Assembly (NCBI GenBank): GCA_022818135.1
Contig: JAFMSR010000009.1
Location: forward strand, 25,617,070-25,681,069
Origin: Saxidomus purpurata
Taxonomy: Eukaryota > Mollusca > Bivalvia > Venerida > Veneridae
DNA length: 64,000 nt
Direction of reading: 5' to 3'
Notes under the pieces: generated by a model
Seen by the model: the letters and a program-made list of their open reading frames with translations, nothing else
The model's database searches: none
Told to the model about the DNA's origin: nothing
Made by a program: the position numbers and the translations under genes
Shown: positions 44,401 to 56,400 of the stretch, piece after piece
Layout: each line of letters starts with the position of its first letter
How positions within the stretch are numbered: the first letter of the stretch is position 1

Positions 44401-47400
44401 TCAATCCCCACCTGTGCCGCAGCAATAGTGTCCTTAGGCCGGGTGCATTTCCTCTCTTTGTAAGCTTGATTCCGTCTTGACAGGTTTTTGGACAGGTTTA
44501 ATAAAAGTTTTTTGCAATTGAGGAAAAATAGATAACGTGTAGACCTGCACAGATTTGAAGTCAATCATCATTTGTGACATTTTTGCATATTTTGAGTATC
44601 TTATCTGAGGCGTGATGTAGTAATTTTAGATTTTTAAAAAGTGATATTGACTGAGGACAAACATTATTCTATAATTATTCTATAACTGTATCAATGTTAT
44701 CTCGTTGTGTTTCAGGTCACAGGTGCTGTGTGAGAGTAGTTCTAGATGTATTCCAATGTGGTGGAAGTGTGACGGCCATTCAGACTGTGAAGACAGTTCA
44801 GATGAGCCCTCAGACTGTGGTGAGTTCTCTACTACCTTTCATAAAATCATGGTCATACATTGTGAGAATTTTTTTATTTTTTTTTTTTTTTTTTTTTATT
44901 GTTTATAGTCACGGCCGACCGTGGGAATTCTTCCCAGGTGACCTCGCCAAGACCCTAGTATGACTCCCATATGCATACTGGTACCTTACAAAATTTGAAC
45001 ATTTAGGGAGTTTTGTTTTACCTGACTGCAATACCATGTCAGTTTTGTCCAAAGGTTATGATTATTTAGCAAAATTGTGGAAAAAATGCCAATAGAGAAA
45101 CAGTAAGTGAAACTGTTCATTGGTCAGAAAATTATTTTTCTGTTGACTATTTTGAGGTCAGTTGGTTAAAGGTCAAGGTCACAGTGACTTTAGACAGTCA
45201 AACAGTTCCTAATCATTTTCTAAAGAACAGTGTGGCTTTGAAACCAAACGTTTTTGACGCCAAAGATCAGTGACCTTGGACTTTAAATTGGTATGGGATG
45301 AATAACTAACAGATTGTTGGGCCTCTCATATTTATGACAAGATGTTCACCCATGTTTAATATAGATGCTGTGTTACTGTTAAAATCAGCAATTTCTTGTG
45401 TTGCGGTTATTGGAAATTGCAGTGTGGGGGCTTACGTTTTACTAACCTCTCTTGTTGAAATCTAATTGACTTTATCTGTGTTCTATGGCTTCAAGAGATT
45501 CTTATCTCCCCACCAGGGGAGATGGGGATTAACCTATACATAAATGCAGTCTGATCATGATCTTAACTGTTTGCTAATCAGTCAGTTAATTTGCATTTAG
45601 CCCCCTTTGAACCATGAACAATCAATACATGTATCACCGTCCAAGCAGAAAGATGGACAAGTCCATTTTAGAGTTTTGCGGTGTCAGGATTAAATTGACT
45701 GCTCTAATTTTGCATCAGCAGGCTGTTAAAATGACTTTATTCATATTAAAAAGGTTTTAAGAAGGGTTGTCTTTTTTAGAATGCTTAAAAAAAGTAATTT
45801 ATCAATATTTCTTCCATTTTTATGAGCCCTTTTTTTACCCTTTTATATCAGGTAAATATCATTGCCGACAGCCAGGGTTGTTCCAGTGTAAGAACGCTAC
45901 AGACGAGACTCAGTGTATACCACCAATAGGTATCTGTGATGGTACTCCGCAGTGTGCTGACGGCTCCGATGAAAGTCTGTGGAATAATTGTGGTATGTTG
46001 TTCTATTTACCAGCACAAACTCACCAAATGTATCCCTCTAAATGTTCAATAGGAAAAATTAGTAGTTTTCTAAATGATCACTGCTTGAATCGAGCTGATA
46101 TATTTTTCGGACCAAAATTCCATCGAAAAAATGGCTTCAATCCCAGCATGCACTGGTTGGTACATGTGTATAAAAAAGTTTAGACTGATAAACCATGGCC
46201 AGTATAAGGTGTACAGTCAAACCGGTAAGAAATACCTTGACCGCATGTCTACACAGATGTATTTATTCACAGGTGTGTAAACCATTGAAAGTGTGTTTTT
46301 TTCCCTCCATTTTTGGTCTTTATATGGTCTTTTTAACAGTATGCACTTCCTTCTTCATCAGAAATAAATATGATCTTGAATTTCAGTGGATAATCTATGC
46401 TTCCTTTAACATGAGAAATAAATATGATCTTGAATTTAAAATGATTATCCATGCTTCCTTCTAAGTCCGAAATAAATGTGATCTTGAATTTCAAAGGATT
46501 ATATGATTTCAGTGGATAATCCATGCTCCTTCTGCATCAGAAATAAATATGATCTTGAATTTCAGTAGATTATCCATGCTTCCGTCTAAGTCCGAAATAA
46601 ATGTGATCTTGAATTTCTGTGGATTATTTGATTTCAGTGGATTATCCATGCTTCATTCTAAGTCTAAAATAAATATGATCTTGAATTTCGATGGATTATC
46701 CATGCTTCCTTCTACATCAGAAATAAATATGATGTTGAATTTCAGTGGATTATCCATGCATTCTCCATCAGTTCAAGTGTACGAAGGACAATAAATGTAT
46801 CAGCGACATCAAGAAGTGTGACGGGAAGGAGGACTGTTCTGATGGAGAAGATGAGAAGAACTGCAGTAAGTTTATCACTACTGGTTACTGTAAACATATT
46901 TCATACTGAGATTAAAAAAGTTGTGAGCTCAGCTTCTGTTGGTCATCATAATCATTTACTTACTGCTTCATCAGTATCGCAACTTTTAGTGTTTTGTTGT
47001 TGCAAGTCAATGTATTGAACTGATGTCAGCCCCCTAGTTGAGTGGTTAGAGTCACAGTTACCTCTCATGGATTGAGTGAGGGTCATGTGTTTGAGCTATG
47101 ATACCGACAACGTCTGTTTACATAAATAAGTTGGCAGTTTCTTATGGAGGATAAAAGTCTAGTACTGGTTTTTCCCAGGAATTATTGTTCGGTAAACTGC
47201 CCACTTGTTAAAATGACCAAAACTACTGTTGGAATGGGTAGAAAAACTTCTGCAACAACATGTTTTGAACTGACTATAACTCTGTGAGTAAAAAAGTTAT
47301 TCACTTTTCCCTCGGCTATATCAATGTTAGCATTGGATTGACTGAGTAGATTTAGCTGACCTCCGTTAAAGGAGAAAAAGTTCTTGCCCCATGCAAAGCA

Positions 47401-50400
47401 TACAAAGGTTAAAACAATAGACAGATTATCAGATTCTTGTTAAAGTCCCACGATCACATTTACAAATAGCTCTTATTTTACCAAGAAAGATGTCTTTCCA
47501 GCAGAAAATGATCTTTATTTGTACCAAAATCATTCCTTATCGATGAAATATAGTGCAGTTTTTTTCAATGTGATCATGGTTTTATCATTATCCTATCAGT
47601 AAAATTATTTTTCTGTCAGTAAATTCAAAGTGATCCTGGGACTTTAATGAGTTGTGATCTCTGTCTGAAAGTTGTCGGGTGTTCTTGGAGAACCTGACAG
47701 CAGAGGTTAAGTCTTCAGGACCAAAAACTGGTTAACTGATCAATAAGGATGGAGTAAAGTCGTGAAACTATACTTAAATATTCAACCTGTCAAGGTGTAG
47801 ATCAGTTTAGTATGTCAAGGGATGTGTGTCTCTTAGGTCACTTGGATACTGTGGTAATGGTAAATGCGGATGGTAACAGATCAATTCTGCTTGATTTATT
47901 GCTGTCCGTTTATATGACGCTTTGAATTATTAATCTATTTATTGCTAAATATTCTTGTCCATTTATAACACGTTTTGAATCGTTAATCTATTTATAGCCA
48001 AACAAGAATGTCTGGATACTCAGGTCCGATGTAACATAACAGGAAACTGTATCCCGTACCTGTGGCAGCGTGCGACCATAAGACTGGTAACTGGTATGAT
48101 GAGCAGTCATGTGACAATCAGCATGTAAAGATGATTATATCAAATGTGAAAAAACCAGGTGAGGCGCTCTTCTTTTTCTAGTCTTTTATCAAGAGTCCCA
48201 ATTATTCAAAGCCTCGTAACAGTTCAAAGGGATCTCGTTGAAACTTTATACATATGATAATCGTGAAGTTTATATCCATCTAACATGTAAATTTAAGGGT
48301 CAGTCAAGGCATTGCGGAATTACGTTCCCTTGGAATGTGAGAGAATAATAACGATGATGCAAAATTCTTCTGTAGATTAAAAGCAAAATTTTGGAAATAT
48401 CACTATATAGAGTCGATGTGCATGACTTTTGTTTAGGTGCTCCGTCCAGATTTGACAGAGTTATTGCCCCTGACTTTAGCAATTTGTTCACTGTCCAATC
48501 GAGTGTTAAAGGAGGAGTAAGTCACCTTAAATGACTGGTATAGTGTTATTATTATGTTACAACAAGCCTGGTTGTACAGAGTAAAATGTGTTGATGTATG
48601 TTGTAGAAAAGTGTATTCCACAAGCGTGGGAATGTCGAGCATGATGCGGGGCAGGTGATGATACAGACGAGAAACAGGAGACATGTTGTAAGTGTTGTTA
48701 AGATTGCCCCCGTAATAATATAATGTACTTATCATTGTTTTCTCTGGACATGGAAAAAGGCGGAGGGCTTGTCTTTTTGACAAAGGGGACTTTGACATAC
48801 GAGATTCGTGTATTGAAGGGGAATTCAACTTTTGTGGACACATCACACATCCTAGGGACATTAGACAAAAAAAAGACACTTGCCCCTGTAAATTTGACAG
48901 AATTGTTTTCCACAATGATCAAGAATTACACAAAGCTGTAGTCCAATATTTTTCTTAATCCCTTTTCCCCCAGTGCTAGAAAAACTATGATGAGTGAATG
49001 TCCATTAATCTCTGTCTATCTTAATGAGCTGTTATGTTTAATGATTTTAATTAGCAGGCGCTTTGTTAGGGAACAACTTAATTTATGGCTTACAGTTGAT
49101 AAAAGGATGGTAGAAGATCTCCTTTGTTCGTGAAATTATATGACATGATAAGGAATAGCTGTGAGTGTCCTTGAGTTTACTTAATGGTGTGCTATTATAG
49201 TTTTCAGTACTGATGCTGGGTATCTTTGGGAGGGTAAGAAAACAGTGGCAGCTGATTTCGGGTATTTTGTCACACACAGTGCCAAAGATTGAACACTGCT
49301 ATAATGGTTTTAAAAAACCATAGCACAGTATATGAATCTCGCCTTACAGCAGTCTTCATGTTTGGATCTGTGTTGGATAGTGTTTCAAATGGCACAAATT
49401 AATCTGGGGTGGAGCTGTCTCCTTTTGTCTTATATTGTGGTGGATTTGCTTTGAATTGCATCTGACGTGTTAATATAGAAGGAAAAAGGCATACTGTTAT
49501 GTGCAGAGTTAGTTGTATGGCATTGCGTTGACATACTTCTGGGTTCTGCCTTGAGGTGTTTAACTGTGGTGCAAGCTTCATAAATATTAACCAACTTCTT
49601 TCATACTTCACTGTGGCAGTGTACTCACCTTGATTCTTTAACTTACAGAGCTATATTAAATTTTGTGAGTGCTTAAACTCTTTCACAACTGGTGACTCAT
49701 TCCCTACACTACATTGTACAAGCACAGCTCTCCTAAATAAGACCATTTATTTTGCCAAAAAACTTCTCAGAAGGGGGTGGGGAGAAAAAAGTTACATATG
49801 AATGGCTCTATATTTCCATGAGTGATACTTTACTGTACAGTGCATTAAGTCTCTTAGAATATGACATCCTAGTATGTCGTAGTCTTATATGAGTTCGGAA
49901 GCTGCCAATATACATCTATTGCGATAGACAGACATATATACTATAGATGTTTAACTCTTTCATTCCAGCCGACAGAACATGTGCGAAACCTATTTTAAGT
50001 GTAACAATGCGCACTGTATCCCTGGTAGATGGCGCTGTGACAAGATAATGACTGCAGTGACGGCTCTGATGAGCAAAAAATCGGTAAGTTATCATTTTCC
50101 GTTACAGATGTTCATCATTAGGGTGGTTTGAGCACAATCGTCTGGGTTCATTCTCAGTCAGAAAATTATCAGTAAGTACCCTTTTAGGGTTAGAGTGCCT
50201 TTTCTCAAAATTGTCAAAATATTAATACAGCCATGTAGTTACATTTCTGAAAAAAACACTGTGTAGAGAAAGATAGAGTAGAATTTATTTTACTTCAAAT
50301 TAATGGTACTGAGGATGGGAAGTGAGAAAAGAATTGAAGTATTCCTGGAATTTTTCAGAAGTGAGAAATTGCACTGCGTTGGAATTCAAGTGTAACGAGG

Positions 50401-53400
50401 GTAACAAATGCATCCCGCAAGCCTCAGTGTGTGATGGAAGACACGACTGTAAAGATCATTCAGATGAATTAAACTGCCAGTCAGGTAAACTCATTGTTAT
50501 ACAGATCGTAGTTTAGGTTATTTGTACACTGAGGGTCCGCCACTGACTTGAGTATTTCAGAAGCCCTGCTACTGACTTAACTGTGCCAGAAGCCCTGCTA
50601 CTGACTTGACTGTACCATAGGCCCTGCTACCGACTTGACTGTATCAGAAGCCCTGCTACTGACTTGACTATCAGAAGCCCTGCTACTGACTTGACTGTAT
50701 CAGAAGCCCTGGTACTGACTTGACTATACCACAAACCCTGCTACTGACTTGACTGTATCAGAAGCCCTGCTACTGACTTGACTATCTCAGAAGCCCTGCT
50801 ACTGACTTGACTATCTCAGAAGCCCTGCTACTGACTTGACTATCTCAGAAGTCTGTGCATAACAGAAATATTGTTGAATTGCATGTTAAACCTTGAGACA
50901 AACCGAGGTTGCAAGAAAGAGGCAGTATTTTACAGCACTATAGTTAATAATTCAGTGTTTTTAAAAAAAAATATTTTCAATGGTATATGCGGTTTTCAAT
51001 TGTTGGATATTTTTAATGGCAAGTTTGTTAGTCAGAGCTGTTTGTAAGCATTAAAAAAACATAATTTATATCCTTTGGTAAATGTCAAATTACTAAATGG
51101 TTTTAAACTCCAGTGTAACACAAGTTAATTAGAAATTATTTGATTTTCAAATCCCATGTTATTTAATTGTTACACATTCATAATATGTAAACAGTAAGCA
51201 TTTACGTTGCAAGGGAAGTGGTGGAAATCTATTTACAGCCAGGAAGACTGACATGTTGGTGTTTTTAAATCAAAACCCTTGCTGAAGAAGATAATATTTC
51301 AACTCTAAATGGCAAGACTTAAATGACTGCACTTCTTGTTTTCTTAAAATTTATCTGATTTGACAAACAGATCAAACATCATACTTTTATCTATTCTATC
51401 TTTAGTTGTGCAATGTTCTCAGACGGAACACCAGTGTTAGGACAGCTCATAATTTATGGCTTACAGTTGATAAAAGGATGGTAGAAGATATCCTTTGTGC
51501 GGTAAATTACATGACATGATAAGGAATAGCTGTGAGTGTCCTTGAGTTTACTTAATGGCGCGCTATTATAGTTTTCAAGTACTGATGCTGGGTATCTTTG
51601 GGAGGGTAAGAAAACAGTGGCACTCCGCGGTATTTTGTCACACACAGTGCCAAAGATTGAACACTGCTATAATGTTTTCAGTACATAGCACAGTATATGA
51701 ATCACGCCTGCAAGCAGTCTTCATGTTTGGATCTGTGTTGGATAGTGTTTCAAATGGCACAAATTAATCTGGGTTGCTGAGTGTCTCCTTTTGTCTTATA
51801 TTGTGGTTGATTTGCTTTGAATTGCATCTGCCTGTTAATATAGAAGGAAAAAGGCATTGTTCTGTAGCAGAGTTAGTTGTATGGCTTTTGTTGACATACT
51901 TGTTGTGCCCCTAGGTGTTTCTAACTTTGTGTTGCAAGCTTCATAAATATTAACCAACTTCTTTCATACTTCAGTGCACGTACTACTCACCTTGATTCTT
52001 TAACTTACAGAGCTATATTAAATTTTGTGAGTGCTTAAACTCTTTCACAACTGGTGACTCATTCCCTACACTACATTGTACAAGCACAGCTCTCCTAAAG
52101 TAAGACCATTTATTTTGCCAAAAAACTTCTCAGAAGGGGGGGGGGGGGGGAAGTTAAATATGAATGGCTCTATATTTCCATGAGTGATACTTTACTGTAC
52201 AATGCATTAAGTCTCTTAGAATATGACATCCTAGTATGTCGTAGTCTTCTATGAGTTCGGAAGCTGCCAATATACATCTATTGCGATAGACAGACATATA
52301 TACTGTAGATGTTTAACTCTTTCATTCCAGCCGACAGAACATGGCTGAAACCTATTTTAAGTGTAACAATGCGCACTGTATCCCTGGTAGATGGCGCTGT
52401 GACGAGATAATGACTGCAGTGACGGCTCTGATGAGCAAAAATGCGGTAAGTTATCATTTTCCGTTACAGATGTTCATCATTAGGGTGGTTTGAGCACAAT
52501 CGTCTGGGTTCATTCTCAGTCAGAAAATTATCAGTAAGCACCCTTTAAGGGTTAGAGTGCCTTTTCTCAAAATTGTCAAAATATTAATACAGCCATGTAG
52601 TTACATTTCTGAAAAAAACACTGTGTAGAGAAAGATAGAGTAGAATTTATTTTACTTCAAATTAATGGTACTGGGGATGGGAAGTGAGAAAAGAATTGAA
52701 GTATTCCTGGAATTTTTCAGAAGTGAGAAATTGCACTGCGTTGGAATTCAAGTGTAACGAGGGTAACAAATGCATCCCGCAAGCCTCAGTGTGTGATGGA
52801 AGACACGACTGTAAAGATCATTCAGATGAATTAAACTGCCAGTCAGGTAAACTCATTGTTATACAGATCGTAGTTTAGGTTATTTGTACACTGAGGGTCC
52901 GCCACTGACTTGAGTATTTCAGAAGCCCTGCTACTGACTTAACTGTGCCAGAAGCCCTGCTACTGACTTGACTGTACCAGAAGCCCTGCTACCGACTTGA
53001 CTGTATCAGAAGCCCTGCTACTGACTTGACAATCTCAGAAGCCCTGCTACTGACTTGACTGTATCAGAAGCCCTGCTACTGACTTGACTATCGCAGAAGC
53101 CCTGCTACTGACTTGACTGTATCAGAAGCCCTGGTACTGACTTGACTATACCACAAACCCTGCTACTGACTTGACTGTATCAGAAGCCCTGCTACTGACT
53201 TGACTATCTCAGAAGCCCTGCTACTGACTTGACTATCTCAGAAGCCCTGCTACTGACTTGACTATCTCAGAAGTCTGTGCATAACAGAAATATTGTTGAA
53301 TTGCATGTTAAACCTTGAGAGAAACCGAGGTTGCAAGAAAGAGGCAGTATTTTACAGCACTATAGTTAATAATTCAGTGTTTTTAACAAAAATATTTTCA

Positions 53401-56400
53401 ATGGTATATGCGGTTTTCAATTGTTGGATATTTTTTAATGGCAAGTTTGTTAGTCGGTGCTGTTTGTAAGCATTAAAAAAAACATAATTTATATCCTTTG
53501 GTAAATGTCAAATTACTAAATGGTTTTAAACTCCAATGTAACACAAATTCATTGTACTAAAATGCAGTTAATTAGAAATTATTTGATTTTCAAATCCCAT
53601 GTTATTTAACTGTTACACATTCATAATATGTAACCAGTAAGCATTTACGTTGCAAGGGAAGTGGTGGAAATCTATTTACAGCCAGGAAGACTGACATGTT
53701 GGTGTTTTTAAATCCAAACCCTTGCTGAAGAAGATAATATTTCAACTCTAAATGGCAAGACTTAAATGACTGCACTTCTTGTTTTCTTAAAATTTATCTG
53801 ATTTGACAAACAGATCAAACATCATACTTTTATCTATTCTATCTTTAGTTGTGCAATGTTCTCAGACGGAACACCAGTGTAAGTCAGGCTCATCATGTAT
53901 CCCTATGTCGTGGAAATGCGATGGTGAGGACGACTGCCTCGACGGGTCGGACGAACAGGAATGCCACTCCCATTGCCGACATGGGGAATTCCGATGTACA
54001 AACGGCTCATGCGTGTCACTTTTGTGGCGATGTGACGGAGAAAATGATTGCGAAGATAATTCTGACGAGCAAGACTGCAGCAGCGTGGCATGTCCTATCG
54101 GTAGATTCAGATGTGGTGATGACATATGTATTCCGCTACATAAGAAATGTAACGGAGTCAAAGACTGCGGGGATGGTCTGGATGAAAATATTTGTAGTAA
54201 GTTCTATTTATAGAAATTTTCCTGATGTGTATTCAGTCAAACCTTGGTTTAATGACTGACATCTGAATAAAAGACAACCCTGTGAATAAAGATGAAGACC
54301 CAGTTGTTCTTTAACCAGCTGTTAAGCTAACCCTTGATTAACTTTTTGATTGAAAATAAAAGTCTTGTAGTGCAACACTAGAGGAATATTTTTGTTTTCA
54401 GTCCTAATTCTCTTGAATGTAAACATTTGCAAACGCAGTGATATATTAACAGGTATATCACACCAAAGTGAAATCTATTTCCTAAATAAAACATAGTTGA
54501 TGACAGTTTCAATTTATGTTTACATGTTGTGTGGATTTTGTTCCAGCTATTTCAGAGTGTCCGTACGGCATGTTCAAATGCAACAATAGTCGTCAGTGTC
54601 TTAAGCCCAGCCAGTTATGTGATGGTACAGTAGACTGTCATGATGATGGTGATCATGATGATGGGGATGATGAGTCGGATAAAATCTGTGCAGATGGTAA
54701 ATATATTATACATTACCAAATAAATTTTACCAGTAAAACAAATGTATTTTTATCATACATTATCAAAATGAATTTAACCAGTGAAACAAATGTTACTGAC
54801 TTTAAAGTCACAGGATCACTTTGAATCTACTGATGTAGAAAATTAAACTTACTGGTATTTTTTTCTATGGAAATGTGTTCTGTCTAATCTGAAACCATGC
54901 TGATGCCAGTCTTTCTTTCATATTCAAGTCATTTCTTAACGAAAAAGAGTTGCTAGGAAGCGTTTCTTACTTTTTGTAATATCATTGGGGAAAAAAGCTG
55001 GGCAGTATTTCTAACTTGTAAAAAAAAACACCACTAGAAATGTTTTTGGTACAAATAAAGGTCAATTTCTCCAGTAAGACACATTGGTAAAAGAAGAGCT
55101 ACATGTAATCTATTATCACAAGTGCTCCTGGGACTTTAAAAAGTAACCTGTGCGTTCTGGGGATGAGAATCTGTTGAAAGACTTCCCTTTATAAGAAGCT
55201 GTTTCTATGTTTTGATTTTAAACAATCCATTAAATTTAGTGTCTTGGCACTTGTTATCAACTTTTGTAGTAGACTGTGTTAATAAAAGTAAAATACAGTC
55301 CAACCTCTCGAGATGACACCTCCCTAGTGCAACAAACTTTCTAAAAAGACACACATTTCCTTTCCCATTGCACCAGTTAGGTATGGAATCAACCTCTCCA
55401 GAACATCACTTCTCTACAATAAGCACACTTTTGTGTTTCCAAGGGTGTCCACTCCTTAGTGGTTGCACTGTATTCCACCCCACTAGATTTCAAAATATAT
55501 GGAATGCTTGTATTTCAACTTAGGACAGTTCTGTAAATTATTGTTCAAAAGGCACGCTAAATGAAAATTTACTAACTGAATAGTGATCAGTGTAGAACAT
55601 CTGAAATCATGATCTGCACTCTCCTCCGCAAAGGCAGAATCACCTGCCACCAGCGGGGAATGTGGGTTAGATTTGCCGTGTTTTTATTTTTCAGATAAAA
55701 AGCTGTCATGTGGTGTGTTGAATGGCGGTTGTGAGCAGAAGTGCACTTTCCTTTCAGTGCCAAATATGACCAAATGTTACTGTACTCAAGGTTATGTCTT
55801 GAACGATGATAGAAGAACTTGTAAAGGTATGTGAGAAAGAAAACTTTTTTCGGAATACAAACTTCATATTTGTGAAATTGGCGTTGTCAGACATTGACTG
55901 CAGACGAGCCGTACACATTGCTTCTCACGAAATTTCAAGGTAATTTGTACACTTTGTACACTGTCTAGTTAAATGTGTGATAGGCATGCAGTGAATGGAT
56001 TTATATCAGTAGATATGAAATTGTGTTGTTTTCAGAAAGTTGAATTTTCATAAATACGTGAATTTCTTATTGTGTAGTTTATAGCAAATATTGAAGGGAT
56101 GGGTATTGCTAAAAATTTCGTACCGTGATATATTGCAATACATGGCACTGTATTGCGATAAGTATCGCAATATATTGAGAGTGAATAACTCTTACCAAAA
56201 TGTACTTTAAAGTATTCAAACTTTGGTATAATGTTGAAATAAAGTTATTAAATCGGACGGACATTGACCAAATTTAAGTTGCAGCTACATAAATGATGGA
56301 TATATTGCATTATATTTGCTTATAAAATACCGCGGCAGAGGTGAAAACGTACCGATATGTATAGCATCTCAAACTAACTGCAATAAACCAGTATACGGAT

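Larger units (their letters stand above)
49066..51437 (+). repeat. Tandem duplication, copy A (about 2.37 kb)
   Basis: Starts at ATTTATGGCTTACAGTTGAT and ends in the truncated LA IV-8 exon. Homologous to 51438-53880; the LA IV-7 exons are identical over their open frames, while introns differ by indels and VNTR copy number. Confidence 0.92.
51438..53880 (+). repeat. Tandem duplication, copy B (about 2.44 kb)
   Basis: Second copy, running into the intact LA IV-8 exon. Relative to copy A it has two more 29-bp VNTR units, about 23 extra bases near 53550, a G15 run at 52136-52150 (interrupted in copy A), and scattered single-base indels. Confidence 0.92.

Noticed and set aside
44364..44564. Minus-strand frame at a SINE B fragment
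   Set aside because: Derived from the SINE; no gene features.
46772..46794. Alternative exon start at TTCAAG for LA IV-3
   Set aside because: It breaks the phase and omits the first cysteine; only 46746 fits.
48723..48941. Open frames of 72 and 74 residues on opposite strands
   Set aside because: Intronic, no domain, no splice sites, not kept as a pair with any other copy.
36240..53280. Regular short arrays at 36240, 50540 and 52900 that might suggest CRISPR
   Set aside because: Units are directly adjacent with no unique spacers, and the genome is animal.
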